Shown in pieces: positions 45,728 to 59,998 of a DNA stretch of 64,000 nt. The stretch is from contig MVAQ01000006.1 in assembly GCA_014825775.1 (NCBI GenBank), positions 177,541 through 241,540 on the forward strand. The letters are read 5' to 3'. The notes under the pieces are model-generated. The model saw only the letters and a list, made by a program, of their open reading frames with translations. It searched no databases and was not told the origin of the DNA. The translations under genes were made by a program, and so were the position numbers. The stretch is from Krasilnikovozyma curviuscula (lineage: Eukaryota > Basidiomycota > Tremellomycetes > Cystofilobasidiales > Mrakiaceae). The number at the start of each line of letters is the position of its first letter. Position 1 is the stretch's first letter.

Positions 45728-46173
45728 TTCAAGCTTTACAGGTTACTGATGGGTTTGAAGAAAAACTTCTTGAAAACAAAAGATTTTTTTGAAAGCAGGG
45801 AAAGTTTGGGAGTGGGTCTTAGAGAGTCTCAACGACGGACGTGCGACGATTTTTGGCTACGCGGAAATTTCAGAATGGGTGGCAAGCTGATGTTTAGGGT
45901 TTCTTGCAAATACCCAAGCAATTATTTCAGGAAATGCCAAAGAGTTAAATGGAGAAGAGAAAGCAAAAGCTAATAAGATACAGGAGGTACAACATGCGTG
46001 AGAAATAACGACGTGATGAGATGAAGACAGTTTACGTAAACAAGACTAGGATAACCGGAAAAGCAACGACAAGATAGAAATCTCTATCATAAATAAATTA
46101 GAAAAAGACAAAAGGAAACGGGGAAAAAGAGGTCGACTTAGATCATATCGAACAACCACCTCGGCATCGTCCA
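45728..46173. promoter_or_regulatory. Cytochrome oxidase subunit promoter and adenylate cyclase 3' end
   Basis: About 445 nt. It should contain the promoter of the oxidase subunit gene. I found no CCAAT (HAP complex) box in the proximal part. No gene is seen. Confidence 0.45.
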
Positions 46174-49100
46174 CTATTGCTGGATCTGAGGAGCAGCTGG
46201 GGCAGCGTTCAGTATATTGCCAAACAGACCGATTGCATGAATGAGCATTCTTGGATCCATCTCCAAGCCTTGAGAAAGGGCTGCCATGACAGAAGAGAAT
46301 TCACCAAGATGTTTGAGGTACATGGTCGATAGTGCATTCTCCACTCGGACGGAGACTATAACAACAAAACACAAAAAAATCTGTGACTGAAGACAAATCG
46401 AAGACTATAAATGAGTTTCAAACTTACAAGACTCCAAAAGAGATAACAGCTGCTCATCCGGCATGTCATCCCTGATAGGAGGCAGCAAAGTCTCCGGATC
46501 GGTAGCGAAATACCTCGACGATTCCCTCTTGTTTTCTTTGGCTTCTTTAGATGCTTTATAGGACACGGATGAAAGGAGTTCCAATCGGATGGCAATTCCA
46601 GCGAGTCGCCTGACATCTTCGACGCTGACGATTCCTTTTTTCGGTTCGAAGATTTGAGGAGCTGCACTGCCACCAGCGTTGACGAGAAGACGATCTGAGA
46701 CTGCAGTCGGATAGACCATGGATAGTCGTTCCGGACTCTCAAGACCTGGGGTTATCGAACAAAGAGAGAAGGTTAGAAAGATGAAGGTGTAGCAAGAGGG
46801 AAAAATGTTGTCACGCACCTTTCAGCTTCTTCTCACCGACAAGATAGATTCCGAAGCCTAGTTTCCTCAGCGCAATAACATGAGGGTCTGAATCCGTCTC
46901 CTCGTTGTCAATTCGGTTTCCGTCCTCATCTAGGCTGTCCTGGTCCAATGCCTTCTCTTGAGCCTCAACTTTGGCTTCTAATGAGTCGTAGAGAGTTTGG
47001 ATCTCCTTGACGACATCGGCACTGACCATGATTTGACCACCATCGGCCGCACCGTTGATTCGAGCTGACCGATTGACCATTGGACCGAAGTAATCCATTC
47101 TCTTGGTAATTGGATCCTTCTCGCACACCGGCGTACCAAAGTGAATACCCATTCGAACAGAAAGACCTCTCTTGATTCGCTGGCCATTCTTACTGATAAC
47201 TTCTCTGCCATCATCACACTCCAAGATTTCCACAGGCCAGTCTTGATTCAGCAGTTCTAACTGGCAGGTGAATGCCCAAAGCATGGCAGCTGCAACTGTT
47301 GAGAAAGAGACCATGAAGGCATCACCCTCCGTCTTTACCTCGTAACCTCCAATGACACGGAGTTGGCGACGAAGAAGAGTGTTGTGAATTCTGATGGCGG
47401 TATGCATTCCCGGATTGGTTTCCCATAGAGAAGTTGAGTTGACGATGTCTGTGAAGACTAGTGCAACAAGACCAACGGGCGGTGGTATTTCTTTGTCAAG
47501 ACGAGCAAGAGTTCTGTCACCAACGACAGGGTTGCCCTTTGCTCTGCGTTCGAAACGCTGGGCGGGTCCGCTATGGAATCCTTCGTTGTCGGGATCTTCA
47601 ACTGCTTGTTGACGAGTCTTGTTGAGTCGCTGATTGAAAAGATCACCTACTGCGATGACCATGATCATTGCACTACCTTCGCAACCATAGCTGAGTGCGA
47701 AGTCTCGAAGCTTTTGAGCAGCGAGCATAGGATCGTCCTTCTCCGTTCGAGCGATATCAACAGCAGTTTGATATGAGATGAGATCCCACAACGCTTTGTT
47801 TGCAATGATGATGAATTCGTCGCTTTCAGAAAGCTGCCAGCTGCTGACGAAAGGTTGGGCATTAACTGCTGGTAAAAGGTGATAGTAGCCGAAACCTCTG
47901 GACATGTCGAGGTCGTCGTTAACCAGACCTCGAGGAGTGATGTAACCTTCTGCCGATCGAATTCTAGCAGTTTCTTGTCGATCAAAAGGCTCGTGGTTGC
48001 AGGAGAGCAGCTCCGCACTTCCTTTTTTGGAAACGACTGCCAGTGCAGCACCGGCGTTGGCAACGTAGAGAGTTTTCTCCTTGAAATACGCGACGACACC
48101 AGAAGCTCCACTTCGAAGAAGCTGATTCTGTGCGCCTGAAGGAAGTGGTGAGGTGTATGGCACTGGTGCATGACCGCTGACAGCAGATCCCTTTCGAACG
48201 GCACCACCGGTCACGATATTTTCGTAACATTGCTTGTTGAGTGAGAGAAAGGTCCGTCTGAAGGCGTCGGATATTGCTTCTGATGGTTTGAGAGCCTCCA
48301 GTTCCTCTTGGAAGGTTTGAGCGAACCACTCTTGGACGAATTTTGGAACCTTGGCCGTCATAACCTGAGGAGTAGCTCGACCAAACATGCCAAAGAGGCA
48401 CTCGTTGTCCTTTCCTCTGAAAGAGGGAACCACCAAGTCAACCATCGCCAAGTGATCCAATCGACCCAGAGTGTCTGCGATACCATAGGACATGTTGTTG
48501 ACCTCGGAGAAGGAAGTTCGGACACGACGATCATCACCTTCTTCTGGAAGTGGAATGAGGAGAGTGACATCCATTAGGCCAAGAACACGTAGTTGTGATA
48601 GCGATCCAAAATCAGCCAGATTTTGAGATCGGTGGGTAGCGTAGAACTCTCCATCGCCGGTAACCTTCTCGCCAGGTTTAATTTCCAATCGCTTGTTTCC
48701 AGAGAGATTGAGGAATCTGAGCTCGGTATTGTAAGTCCTAGAAAAGGGAAAAAAGAGAGGAGCAAATCAGTCAAGATGAAGTCGGACCGGAGAGAAGACA
48801 AGTTAGTCTCACCAGTTCCAATCATACGGCCAATTATTGACGTTGTACTTCAACACATTGCTACCGACATCAAGGACGAGAAGTTTCGATATCTTAGCGA
48901 TCTCAGCGGGGAGAGTCTGGAGTTTGTTGCCATTAAGATGGAGGACGGCGAGGTTGGTGAGGCGCTCCAGGTCTTCGGCGGGCAAACTAGTGAGTTTGTT
49001 TCCACTTAGATAGAGCTCAGTGAGCTCCTTGTTCTTGTATAGACGCCATGATGGAATATCGATGATTTCGTTGAAACTGAGATTTAGGACACGCAGCTCG

Positions 49101-52100
49101 GTGAGCAGCGAGATCGGGTGGAAACAATCCTCATCTAGTCGGTTGTCCGCCAAAAACAGCTTTCTCAACCCTAGTGCGAGTGGATGGCCTTGCTTGCCAG
49201 AAGGCGCGATTCCCGCTGACCCAACAGACATCTTCCTCAGCTCCTCTGCTGAGTCCCTTGCAACTTCTGCCAACGCTGCTGGGGGTGTTGGGAAGCTTTC
49301 AAGAAGATTTGAGCTGGCGTTGAGCGTGTGAAGTGACTGACATTGCCAAATTCCTTCTGGAAGGTCCTGCAAATTGTTGTTGTGGACATTTATGATCTCA
49401 AGTTTCGTAAGTTTGGCTATGCTCTCTGGGAAGTTGGTGATCAGATTGTCTGTGCAGGTAAGCTCAACAAGGGAGAGGAGTTTTTCGATACTGGCTGGTA
49501 GTCGTCCAAACTGATTGTAGTTAAGATTCAGTCTCGTCAATTTGGTGAGCTGTGCAAGAGCATCGTCGGGGATAGATGCCAATCTGGCGTGGGAGAGATT
49601 GAGGACTGTAAGGTTGTACTGGACACCGGAACCAAGAGAGACCGCGGGGAGAGTGAGCCTCGAGATAGCGTTGTGTGCGAGGTTCATCTCCAGCATCTTG
49701 GGTCCGAACAAGGCATCGACCATCTGCGCTTCGTTCTTCTCTGCCTTCAAGAATTCTAACTTCGGCAGCGTGTATGCTACAGTAAAGTCGACCACCTTGT
49801 TCCTACGGCAGTCAAGCTCCCTTAAACTAACCAGGCCACCAAAGGTGTCCGGTAAGGCGGTGATGAGATTGCCAACCATGACCAGACGCTCAAGATTGGC
49901 TAATTGGGAGATTTTATCTGGGAGAGATGTGATTGCGTTGAATGAGAAGTCGAGATCTACAAGAGCGGTCATATCGCATAGCACCTCTGGGAAAGATTCG
50001 AAGAGATTATTGGATATATTGAGGTATTTGAGGAATTTCAGTTGGCTGAAGTAAGTTGGGAGGGTGGTGAGTCTGTTGTTCTGAATCTTGAGCGACATAA
50101 GTTGCGGGATCTTGTCCAGCGAAGCGCTGTCGAGTTCCTTGATACGGTTACAAGACACGTCGATTCGCCCCAGTGATGCTGATTTGCTGATGGAAAGTGG
50201 GACTCTCTTGAGAGCCATATATGCCATTCGTAGTTCCTTCAGTTGAGTTCCCAGTTCGATGAAATCGCTGGGGATTTCGGAGAATGGATTCTTGGATAGG
50301 GTAAGAGACACGATGGTGGGTGCATGTCGATGCAGGAAGATCGGGAAAACTTGAAGATCCCTCCCCGAGAGATCAATCCATTCCCATTGTTCTATTGAAT
50401 TTTCCTCATGCTGGTAAGAGAAAAATTGTCAAAACGAAGTTCTTCTCCAACTCTTAAGTGAAGAAATGATACGAACCTGATCTGCTAGCATCTTTGTAGG
50501 CTTCACAATGAAGCGACACAGCAACGAAAGATCATCTCGTCCGACTTCACCCAATTGATCCGAGTCTTCATAGCCAGCCTGTATGAGTCTGCGCCTTTGG
50601 ATATCTGCAGGCTGTTCCTTAGCGTCAAGCGGACGATCTAAAATGCCAACAGGATCAGTAAAATCGCAGTCACAAGAATAGGATTTGGAAGAGCACGAAC
50701 CACTGGATTTCTCTCTAATAAAGATCTTGTTGGTGGTTTTAGACATGAAAGTCTTTGCGAGCAGAATCGACAGAACTTCAGAAGCTGTCGCGTACCGGCC
50801 ACAAGAGATGATACTGTAAGTTCCATCAGGTTTGTACAAACGCAGTTTGTTCTGTGAAACATGACAAAGGAAGGGGTCACTTTTATAATTCGTGCAAGTC
50901 GACATACAACAAGCTCACCATTGGCCCTCTGTCACCTCCGGTCTGACTTCCAGACGTGGCAGGTCGCTTTGATCGAGGTCGAGCACTTGACGATCCAAAG
51001 GGAGCAGGACCATCGTGCTTTCCGTTTTCCTGCGATTCTCCAACCTGGTTGCTCCCTGGAGTGGCAGGGGAAATCGGATCAACCTGCGATGACTTCTTTG
51101 GAATCAGGACATCAACCACATTATCTTCCACACTGTCCTCGTCCGACTCGTCTTCCACTTCATCACCCTCAACACCCCATGACTCAGGCGCAATCCACCC
51201 GCCTTGAATTGATCCAGCTGGCGCAATGGGTGCTGCTTTCGTTGCCGGTCCACCAACTTTGGGTGCGATCTTGGGAGCGATCTTAGGTGGTTTTGAAGAG
51301 TAATTGGAAACTGAACCTTCAGAATGAGTGACTGATGGTGCCTTACTGTTGGAGCCGGGGCTGAAGGGAGAATGTGGTAGACCGTCGCTGACCCATGGAG
51401 ATATCTGGCTTCGACCCCCAGTAACATCTGCAAAGGGATTCGAGAACGTAGTAGGTTCTTTGGATGTAGACGTGGAAATGGGCTGCAGTGAATCTTGGCG
51501 CGATGCAGTTGGTCTGTACCCCACCTTCACATTGGGTGATCTCTCTGGTGAGCTGGTTCGTTTGGCGGCGTAAGTTGGTACTGAACTTCCAGAGGACCTG
51601 GCATTGCTGCTGGATCGACCACCGCTAGGGGCAGACGGCACCGCGCTGCCAGTTCTGGAAACCTGTGGGGAGAGGCCGCTGGAGGATAGTGATGTCTTGG
51701 GTTGTATGGGAGGCAATGAGAGCCCAGAAGATCCTCCTCTACTACTGGGTAATGGCATCTCAGGAGAAGCAGTTGAAGAACCTGAGCGAGAGCCATTACG
51801 AAGCGCTGCGGAAGTAAACAAGGACGGTGGCGACTGATCAGCACCTGGCAATGCTCTACACTCAGCACAAGATAGCTCTCACTCACATGCAGCATCAGAT
51901 CCGATACGATGCTGAGCAGAAGAAGCTTTACGTTTTCCAAACGCTGCAATACCAGACAATATACCTTTCTTTTTGGTCAGATCCTTTGTTGGGTCTTCAG
52001 CCGCTCCGTCGCTCCTGCCCATTTCCGAAGGTGTGATACTCTCTTTACTTCCAGCCCTCTCTCTTGAGTAAGGGACTTGTTGTGGTGATGACCCTGGTGT

Positions 52101-52850
52101 CGGGTAGAGCGATGGGTTGGGGTGGCGGACTTTGGGGAGAGCTGGTGTCGAGGAAAAATGGTTGAGCGGTCGTTTCTGGCTCGTCAGGCTTGAGATGGTT
52201 GGGTTCATTGGAGGTGGAAAAGGATCAGGTGCATTACCCTGAATTGTTTTATGAGATCATGACGAGAGTCCACAGAAAACGAACTCGAAGTTAACATTCC
52301 GTTCGCCGTGACAGAAACAGGAGCCAAAAACGGCACCATCAACTTACCGAAAAGTCGTCTGCGAAGGGGGCAATAGCTGCGTCTACTTTCTTCTTAGCAT
52401 CACCAGCACCGTTTCCGGCAGGACCAGAGATGCTCATCCCTCGAGCGTCAATGATAGCTGAGCCGTTCAGATCAGGTTCATCATCCGCGTATGTTGTTGT
52501 GCCGCCTCCTCCAAGGCTAGCTGAGATGCCGTTACCTCGGACTACCCCAGGCCATGTAGGAGAGTCCAGAGAGCCATCTGGGAGGGCGTCATGCTCTATT
52601 GAGCTCTGATTCAAGCCTGATGGAAGAGGGGGCGGCTTCTGTGTTGCACCCACAAAGTCGGATGGGAAGTCGGCGCCGAATTTTTTGCTGAGGACTCGAC
52701 CTATGACACGTAAAGACCATCATTAGCAGGAGAGTCATCCAGAGATTGTACAGTAGGAGATAGCCTGTCAAGAAAGAGCTCAGCATTGCAAAAAAGAGCC
52801 CAGTACTCGCCTCTGTCTCCCACAGGTCGCTGAGCCGCCTGGCTGGCCAT
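46174..52850 (-). CDS. CAC1: Adenylate cyclase (RA-LRR-PP2C-class III cyclase)
   Basis: The largest gene of the window, about 2,000 residues, with fungal adenylate cyclase architecture. In order: a long Ser/Pro/Gly-rich disordered N-terminus from MASQAAQRPVGDRGRVLS; a Ras-associating domain (NKLRLYKPDGTYSIISCGRY...); a leucine-rich repeat array of about 20 repeats (LRR consensus LxxLxLxxNxLxxLP, for example LLVLDVGSNVLKYNVNNWPY at its end); a PP2C-like domain (VTGDGEFYATHRSQNLADFG, FGMFGRATPQV, LSESDEFIIIANKALWDL); and a class III cyclase domain. The cyclase metal-binding Asp is in LVALVFTDIVNSTSLWE and the second motif is GGYEVKTEGDAFMVSFS, then GLSVRMGIHFGTPV and DYFGPMVNRSARI. The C-terminal segment after YLVGEKKLKG probably binds the CAP/Aca1 partner. 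Role: cAMP production for the PKA pathway. Its first intron appears to be GC-AG. Confidence 0.95.
52701..52810 (-). other. GC-AG intron in the adenylate cyclase gene
   Basis: Exon 1 ends ...GTG-GGA-GAC-AGA-G followed by GCGAGT, and exon 2 starts after CATAG with GT-CGA-GTC-CTC-AGC. Only a GC donor at 52809-52810 joins the two in frame (VGDRGRVLS). A GT three bases later would break the frame. The intron is 110 nt. Confidence 0.7.
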
Positions 52851-53331
52851 TTGAGATTGAGCTAAGTTTTCCTAGTCGAGAGGTCCTTCCAAGGGGCATT
52901 CACCAGCTGACGGTTTAGGAGTACTGTAGAGCAGCAGGTTGAGCTTTATTTGAAGATTGCTGGATGAGGACAAGGTGGCAGAAGAGCTGCGAGGGTGGTG
53001 TGCTGAATCCAAAAACGCTAGAGAGCCTCGACGCAAACAAGCCAACCTGCCTTTCCTGTTTATTGTGAGTTGATGGATGGCGAGGAAGATCCTCCTGAAC
53101 GAATGACTGCCCACTTATATAGATGGGAACAGTGACTCCCAGTTGTCCAAGCAGGTAGCAGAGTGATGCGTGTTGGTGCGTGAAACACAGTATTAGGGTT
53201 GATTCACATAAATTGCTTGTGCCACCGTCCGACTGATTTTGGAATTTTCTCGCCATCGAAGTGTGCAAACATCAAGAATACAGAGTAGCATAGACAAGGA
53301 AGACAGTATATGAGAGTGATTATGAGAAAGA
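52851..53331. promoter_or_regulatory. Adenylate cyclase promoter and KRR1 3' end
   Basis: About 480 nt between two minus-strand genes, presumably the adenylate cyclase promoter and leader. Short open frames exist but none is supported. Confidence 0.45.
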
Positions 53332-55097
<1,766 letters not shown>

Positions 55098-55504
55098 CAC
55101 GATAGTTTGAGGCCAGACTGATATTTTGAGCTGGAGTGGCTGACCAGTGTGAAACTGGAGAAATTTGTTACACCTGAGGAAGAAGGAGGGTTTGCCACTG
55201 AACTCGACTCGGCCACCACAACGGCCACCCAATTCAGGTGCATAGGTACTCCAGCTAAGTTTGCAGTCCGTTATGGGCTGCTTGGACAGCTCCTCCTCCC
55301 TCTTAACTCTCGAGCCGAGTATTGTCGCAGTGCATCAAATTCTACAACTGCGACAGAAGTTCTGACAATAGAGCGATACTAAAACTGGGGGAAGCTACCC
55401 TTTCGAAAAAATAAGACCAGGACTTGCTTGACTGTCTACAACAGCGCGTCGAATGTGAGGGAAGTGATCAAACATTTGACTATATGCGCCAGCCTGTCGT
55501 TCAT
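55098..55504. promoter_or_regulatory. KRR1 promoter and AKR 3' end
   Basis: About 400 nt between two minus-strand genes. I looked for PAC and RRPE ribosome-biogenesis boxes and saw no clear match. Confidence 0.45.
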
Positions 55505-56625
55505 TCAACCCCAAATGATCTCTTTGACCTCTCTACAATCATCCTCGCTCCAACTTGAACCATCGACTTCCAAGCACTCGACCATGTGCTCCTCACTTGT
55601 CGTTCCACATAGAGGTGTGATTCCTTGAGCCTGCGCAAACCCAAACAGCGCCTGAGAAGCAGTCTTGAGTTCCTTCTTCTTCATGAGCCTTCCTAGCGTT
55701 GGAGAGTTTACAAGCTGTGGAGAGCCCGTGAGGGTCCAGAAGGACCTTATATCCGAAAGGGATGTCAGATCGAACCTCCCCCAGGGTGTGATGTACAAGT
55801 ATGCTTACTGATATACCAGCTGATTTGCTCGACAGTACTCAGCAATCTGCCTGTCCCAGCCATTTCCAATATGCCACCTGTTCTGAATGATCGACAGTCC
55901 TGGGACTGCCTGATGGAGCGCGCGAAGTTCGTCGATCTCGTAAATGTTTGAAATACCAAAAAATCGAATTTTTCCTGCGTTGGTAAGCTCCTGCAAAGCT
56001 ACAAGAGCACTTTCAGTATCCTTGAGGGTGAGAGGCGATGTAGCTGTCAGTGTCGGTGATTCGCAAGATGGTTGATCCAAATCTACTAACCGACATGGTC
56101 TGTAAAGGTGAATGTAGCAATACTGAATCGATGTAGGATGTTCCCAGATTCTTCAAGCTGTTTTGGACGCTAGACCTGACTTGATCCTGCACTTTAGCCT
56201 TGAGGTCGTAAGGGACAAAGCGAGAAAGATCTTGACCCCCTCGAGGAGTATATTTTGTCTGGATAAAGAGATCTTCTCTCGGTATCTGATGTTGCTCTGA
56301 AAGTTCTTTCAATGCTTCTCCTACTCCAGCTTCACTGGGCGTCGACCGAAGCAATAAATCTTAGAAACGTCAGCTGGCTGGCTGGAGAGGCGACGAATAG
56401 AGAAACAGCGTACTTGTAGTGCTTTAATTGAGCAGCTGTATCCACAGCTTTGAATCCTTTCATTACTGCCTGAACTACCAGAGGCGCAGTCTTCTCCTTC
56501 TTCCTGGAAAAGAGTGCTGCTGTGAGCTATCCATTGAAAAAGGTAGCCTGGTCTACAAACGAGATAGCTACTCACCAGGCAGTACCGTAAACGATCCTGG
56601 GGATAGACACTGGAGAGTGTGACAT
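55505..56625 (-). CDS. Aldo/keto reductase
   Basis: A multi-exon gene for an NAD(P)H-dependent TIM-barrel reductase of about 290 residues. It starts MSHSPVSIPRIVYGTAW. The catalytic tetrad can be placed: Asp in KAVDTAAQLKHYNE, Tyr in the same block (HYNE), Lys in LFIQTKYTP, His in VLLHSPL. Cofactor-side motifs are GKIRFFGISNIYEIDELRAL and IIQNRWHIGN, and near the end QGITPLCGTTSEEHMVECL, the adenosine-phosphate-binding loop region. Compared with typical AKRs the Asp-to-Tyr block is DTAAQLKHY rather than DTA..Y.NE with a shorter gap, but the spacing Asp-x7-Tyr is acceptable. The C-terminus is short. Substrate unknown; family members reduce keto-acids, sugars or xenobiotic carbonyls. It is followed by a transporter relic on the opposite strand. 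Confidence 0.88.
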
Positions 56626-56800
56626 TTTGGGTCCAAATCCTTTTTTGAGTGAGGCAACCCAAGCAAGGTGTTGATTGAGGGTTAGTGTTAGCGTTTCCCA
56701 CCCCAAACTTAAGGCAACTCTTTCGTGACGCTGGTGACGCGTACTGATTCTCAATACATATTTGCATATTATATGAATAAATGTATATCTGTATTTATAG

Positions 56801-57158
56801 TTGCTTGTAGATGTGACTACTACCTGGCCTACGTCTTCGTTTTGGCTGTCGTGCCTACAATCGTCTACCTGTGGATCCCAGACACTCGTGGTTACGTGGG
56901 TCCAACATAGACTCTAGCTCCCTGTCAACCTGATGATGGAGAACACCAAATCTGACTTGTGTATGGAATCTGAAATATTCAAGGTAGACCATGGAGGAGG
57001 TTGCGATGGTTTTCGATGGTGATGAGATCTACCCTGCAGACAGAGTTCCCGCCTCTCCTTCCATGAACAAGATCGACGTTTTTCACGATGATACCGTTCA
57101 AGCAAACTTATCTGCCTACATCACCCCTCTTATTCGCTTCATGATTCCTTCTTTTTGA
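56801..57158 (+). pseudogene. Fragment of an MFS sugar transporter (C-terminal exons only)
   Basis: The plus strand carries only the end of a major facilitator sugar transporter. CDYYLAYVFVLAVVPTIVYL matches the last transmembrane helix, and WIPDTRGY followed by TMEEVAMVFDGDEIYPADRV matches the cytosolic PETKG-x-[ST]-LEE-x-x-x-x-F tail of the family. The two parts are joined by a good 92-nt intron (56896-56987, donor GTGGGT, CTGACT branch point, acceptor GGTAG), which keeps the frame. The other eleven helices are absent: upstream lies the promoter of the aldo/keto reductase gene, read on the other strand. The reading frame ends at TGA 57156-57158. I call it a truncated relic, probably left by a rearrangement or gene loss; it need not be expressed. 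Confidence 0.68.
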
Positions 57159-57405
57159 GTTTGTACATCATGTTCTTGCTGCAACCCGTCGCGACAGCTT
57201 GTGAAGCTGCTTCCAGATCCCACTCTGATTCAGCATGGTGAGACCTAAAATTGTACTTCAGATGAAGCTTGGCTCACTGACTACAATGGCAGATTCAACA
57301 ATTGCTTCCCAGATTTTGATTTCACATTTGACAACCTACAAGACTTTCAGTTCGAGATTCCAAACTGGAGACTTTCCTTATGCATCTCGTCACATCTACC
57401 ACTTT

Positions 57406-58074
57406 TCACCCTGACTTGGCGCCCAAATATTTTCTCAAAGCTGCAACAATAAGATCATGATCGATTTGACCGTCTGGAAGTCCAGAGGTTGCAATGACTG
57501 CAAGAGGAATAGACGACGCCTTCAACGTGATGGGAAACGCTCCACCTTGTGGTCTCATCAGCAAAGCCTTCCACCGTTTGAGAAGGGTCTTCGCTCACCA
57601 TGGTACAAACGATCGTTGATTCCGAAGATAGGGTTCTCCATGCCATAGCTTTGGAGAACTTTGCTGGCAAGCAGAGACGACTGAGATGTGAACTTCAACG
57701 CATTGATCTTCCCCCTGATCCAATAGTCAGCATCAGGTGCGACTCTCTTCCCTACTTTGGTACGAAAGAGAATGTGACCGCACATAGTTTCCTGAAGACA
57801 AAGCTCTTAGCAGACAGCGCTCTTGTGCAGAAGAAAGGGGGTAGGCAAACCATGTGAATCGACAAACAAGAATCTTCAAGGAATCCTCTTTCGAGGTATT
57901 CTTCTCTGATGATACAACCGATCTCCCAAGCATCTTCATGCTCAAAAGTGTCGAATCGGAGCTCCTCGAGCTCGTTCTTGAGCAGCTGTAGTGAACGCGT
58001 CAAGAGAAGGTGAAGCCACCAACACAGTTGGCGCAAGAACTCACAGTAATATCCTCCTGGAGCTGGTCAGACAT
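57406..58074 (-). CDS. UPF0303 / heme-degrading-fold protein, YBR137W-like
   Basis: A four-exon gene encoding about 165 residues. It starts MSDQLQEDIT and continues LLKNELEELRFDTFEHEDAW, EIGCIIREEYLERGFLED, then GHILFRTKVGKRVAPDADYW with IRGKINALKFTSQSSLLASK. The last exon reads HGGAFPITLKASSIPLAVIA, TSGLPDGQIDHDLIVAALRK. The D-x-W-[IL]-x-x-K-x-x-x-[AV]-x-x-F-x-x-S[SS] block, HGGAFPI and SGLPDxxDH are signatures of the UPF0303 family, in the broader GlcG/HbpS superfamily. The yeast relative YBR137W is a decameric cytosolic protein linked to the tail-anchored-protein chaperone Sgt2; whether that holds here is inference. Exon joins all keep frame and length matches the family (about 160-180 residues). 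Confidence 0.9.
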
Positions 58075-58294
58075 ATTTAGAAAGTGGGTATTGGTTCAAT
58101 AGAGCCTCTTTGAGTTACTCGGGGGGTTTAAAGGGTGACAGGTGGACTCAAACAATTTCACCGACGAAAGGTGCCTTTCTTCCCGAGTTCAAACGGTCAA
58201 GCCGACGATTACTAGTCGTCGATCTCCTCATTGACCAATCTCTCTCTCAACCACAGCCTTCGTAGTCTGTTCCTTGCCTTACAATACCATAGCC

Positions 58295-59998
58295 ATGTCT
58301 TCGGAACCAGTTTTCACTCTCAGATGGGGATTAGTCGCAACGGGAGGCATCTCGCAGACTTTTGCCAAGAACCTGCTGTTTGAAACTCCAGCTTCGTACG
58401 TCTATACCCATTCAAGGTGAACATCACTGCCCTCTTGAAGATCTACTGACCTGACCTGCATTTTGAACGAACCTTAGGCGAGGAAACCCAGGAGTGGCTC
58501 ACAAGCTCGTCGCTGTTGGCTCCAGATCAGTAGAAGGTGCCCAAAAGTTCATCGATGGTCACTGCTCTCAAGCTGCGTACGTTAAAGAAATTGATGCCAA
58601 AGGATCGTATCAGGAAGTCTACAGCCACCCTGACGTCGACATCGTGTACATCGGCTCTCCCCACTCGAACCACTACGCAGACGCTCTGGGAGCTATCGAA
58701 GCTGGGAAGAATGTTCTCTGTGAGAAGGTATGGAACTATATTTGCTGCTGCTGCGCAAGCAAATGCTGATTTAAGCTCATTTCATCGTTTGTAACCAGGC
58801 ATTCACGGTCAACGCCAAACAGGTGAAAGTCCTCATCGAGAAGGCCAAAGTAAGCACATTAGCTGTTCCAACCTTCCTCCATTGCCATTAGTCCAATCTC
58901 CCTATATTTCGCTTTGAAACCAGGCCAAAGATGTGTTCCTCATGGAGGCCATGTGGACGAGATACTTCCCATTAGCCAAAAAGTTCCAGGAGGTCAGCTC
59001 TGTTTCCTATGTCAACTTATATCACTAACAGCTAAAAGTCCTTACTAATACGCCTATCTTTCTTAGCTCATTGCGTCTGGACGCATCGGTGCCCCATTGC
59101 GCGCATTTTGTGATTTCTCTTTCGACATCGGACTTGATAGTGAGTCCCCAACCGTTGGGACCAGAGGAACCTATCGTCATTTTCTAACAGCTTTCTGTTA
59201 TCTTAGAACTGGATCCGGGTTCCAGAATGATCGATCCAGCGCTGGCAGGTTAGCAAAGTTTTCCGCGCTGTTCAGTCTCCGCATCGGTTCTGACCTTCGT
59301 TTCTCACTAGGTGGTGCTGTTCTGGACATGGGCCCATACGCGCTGGTCTGGCCAACACTCGCGTTTTTCCCTTACCCAACGAAACCTACTCTACCTAAAT
59401 CACTGGTCGCCAGCTCTGATTTCTCCAAGACGGGCATTGATCACGGCACAACCTGGGTTTCTACTTGGGACAATACCTTCGATGGTAAACCAGTAACTCA
59501 AGTTGCTATCCATACTTGCACTATGAAGACCAAGCACTCACCTGTCCTCATCCAGGGGGAGAAGGGAGAGATTGTCTTCGAGGTGAGATCGGCATTGTTG
59601 CTGTGCTCACTCTTCTTGTTTCAGCGCTGACGTTTTCTTCATCCATTTTCTTTCTCAGGGATGGGCACCTCGTCCATCCGCCTTTGTCGTCAAGGACTAT
59701 GCTAACGACAAGTCCGAGAGGTTCGAATTCTACGAGTGGGATCCTAAGACTGGCGCCGCCAACGGAATGGTGAGTTCAATAATAACTCTTGTGAATTAAT
59801 GGAGATGCGGGAACTAACACTCTTCGTGTTGAGTTTGCTTAGTTTTGGGAAGCTGATGAGGCTGCCGTTTGCATCAAGAACGGACTCAAACAATCTTCTC
59901 GTATGACGTGGGACGACTCAATATACGTCATGGAAACATTCGATGCTGTTCGAGCTCAGACTGGTTTGGTATATCCAGAGGCGATTGAAAAGCTCTAA
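58295..59998 (+). CDS. Gfo/Idh/MocA oxidoreductase (dihydrodiol/xylose dehydrogenase type)
   Basis: A multi-exon gene of about 390 residues. The N-terminal Rossmann fold begins FTLRWGLVATGGISQTFAKN (glycine motif plus the family's ISQTFAKNL helix). Next come VGSRSVEGAQKFI, DIVYIGSPHSNHYADALGAI and the catalytic-loop motif GKNVLCEKAFTVNAKQ, whose Glu-Lys pair carries the conserved Lys. The substrate-binding domain contains EAMWTRYFPLAKKFQELIAS, DPALAGGAVLDMGPYALVWP and EGWAPRPSAFVVKDY. The block E-A-M-W-T-R-[FY]-x-P and GGAVLDMGPYAL are typical of dimeric dihydrodiol dehydrogenase and NADP-dependent D-xylose dehydrogenases. Probable role: NADP-linked oxidation of a sugar or diol. A sugar-transporter remnant nearby (56.8-57.2 kb) suggests a past catabolic pair, which is conjecture. 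Confidence 0.92.
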
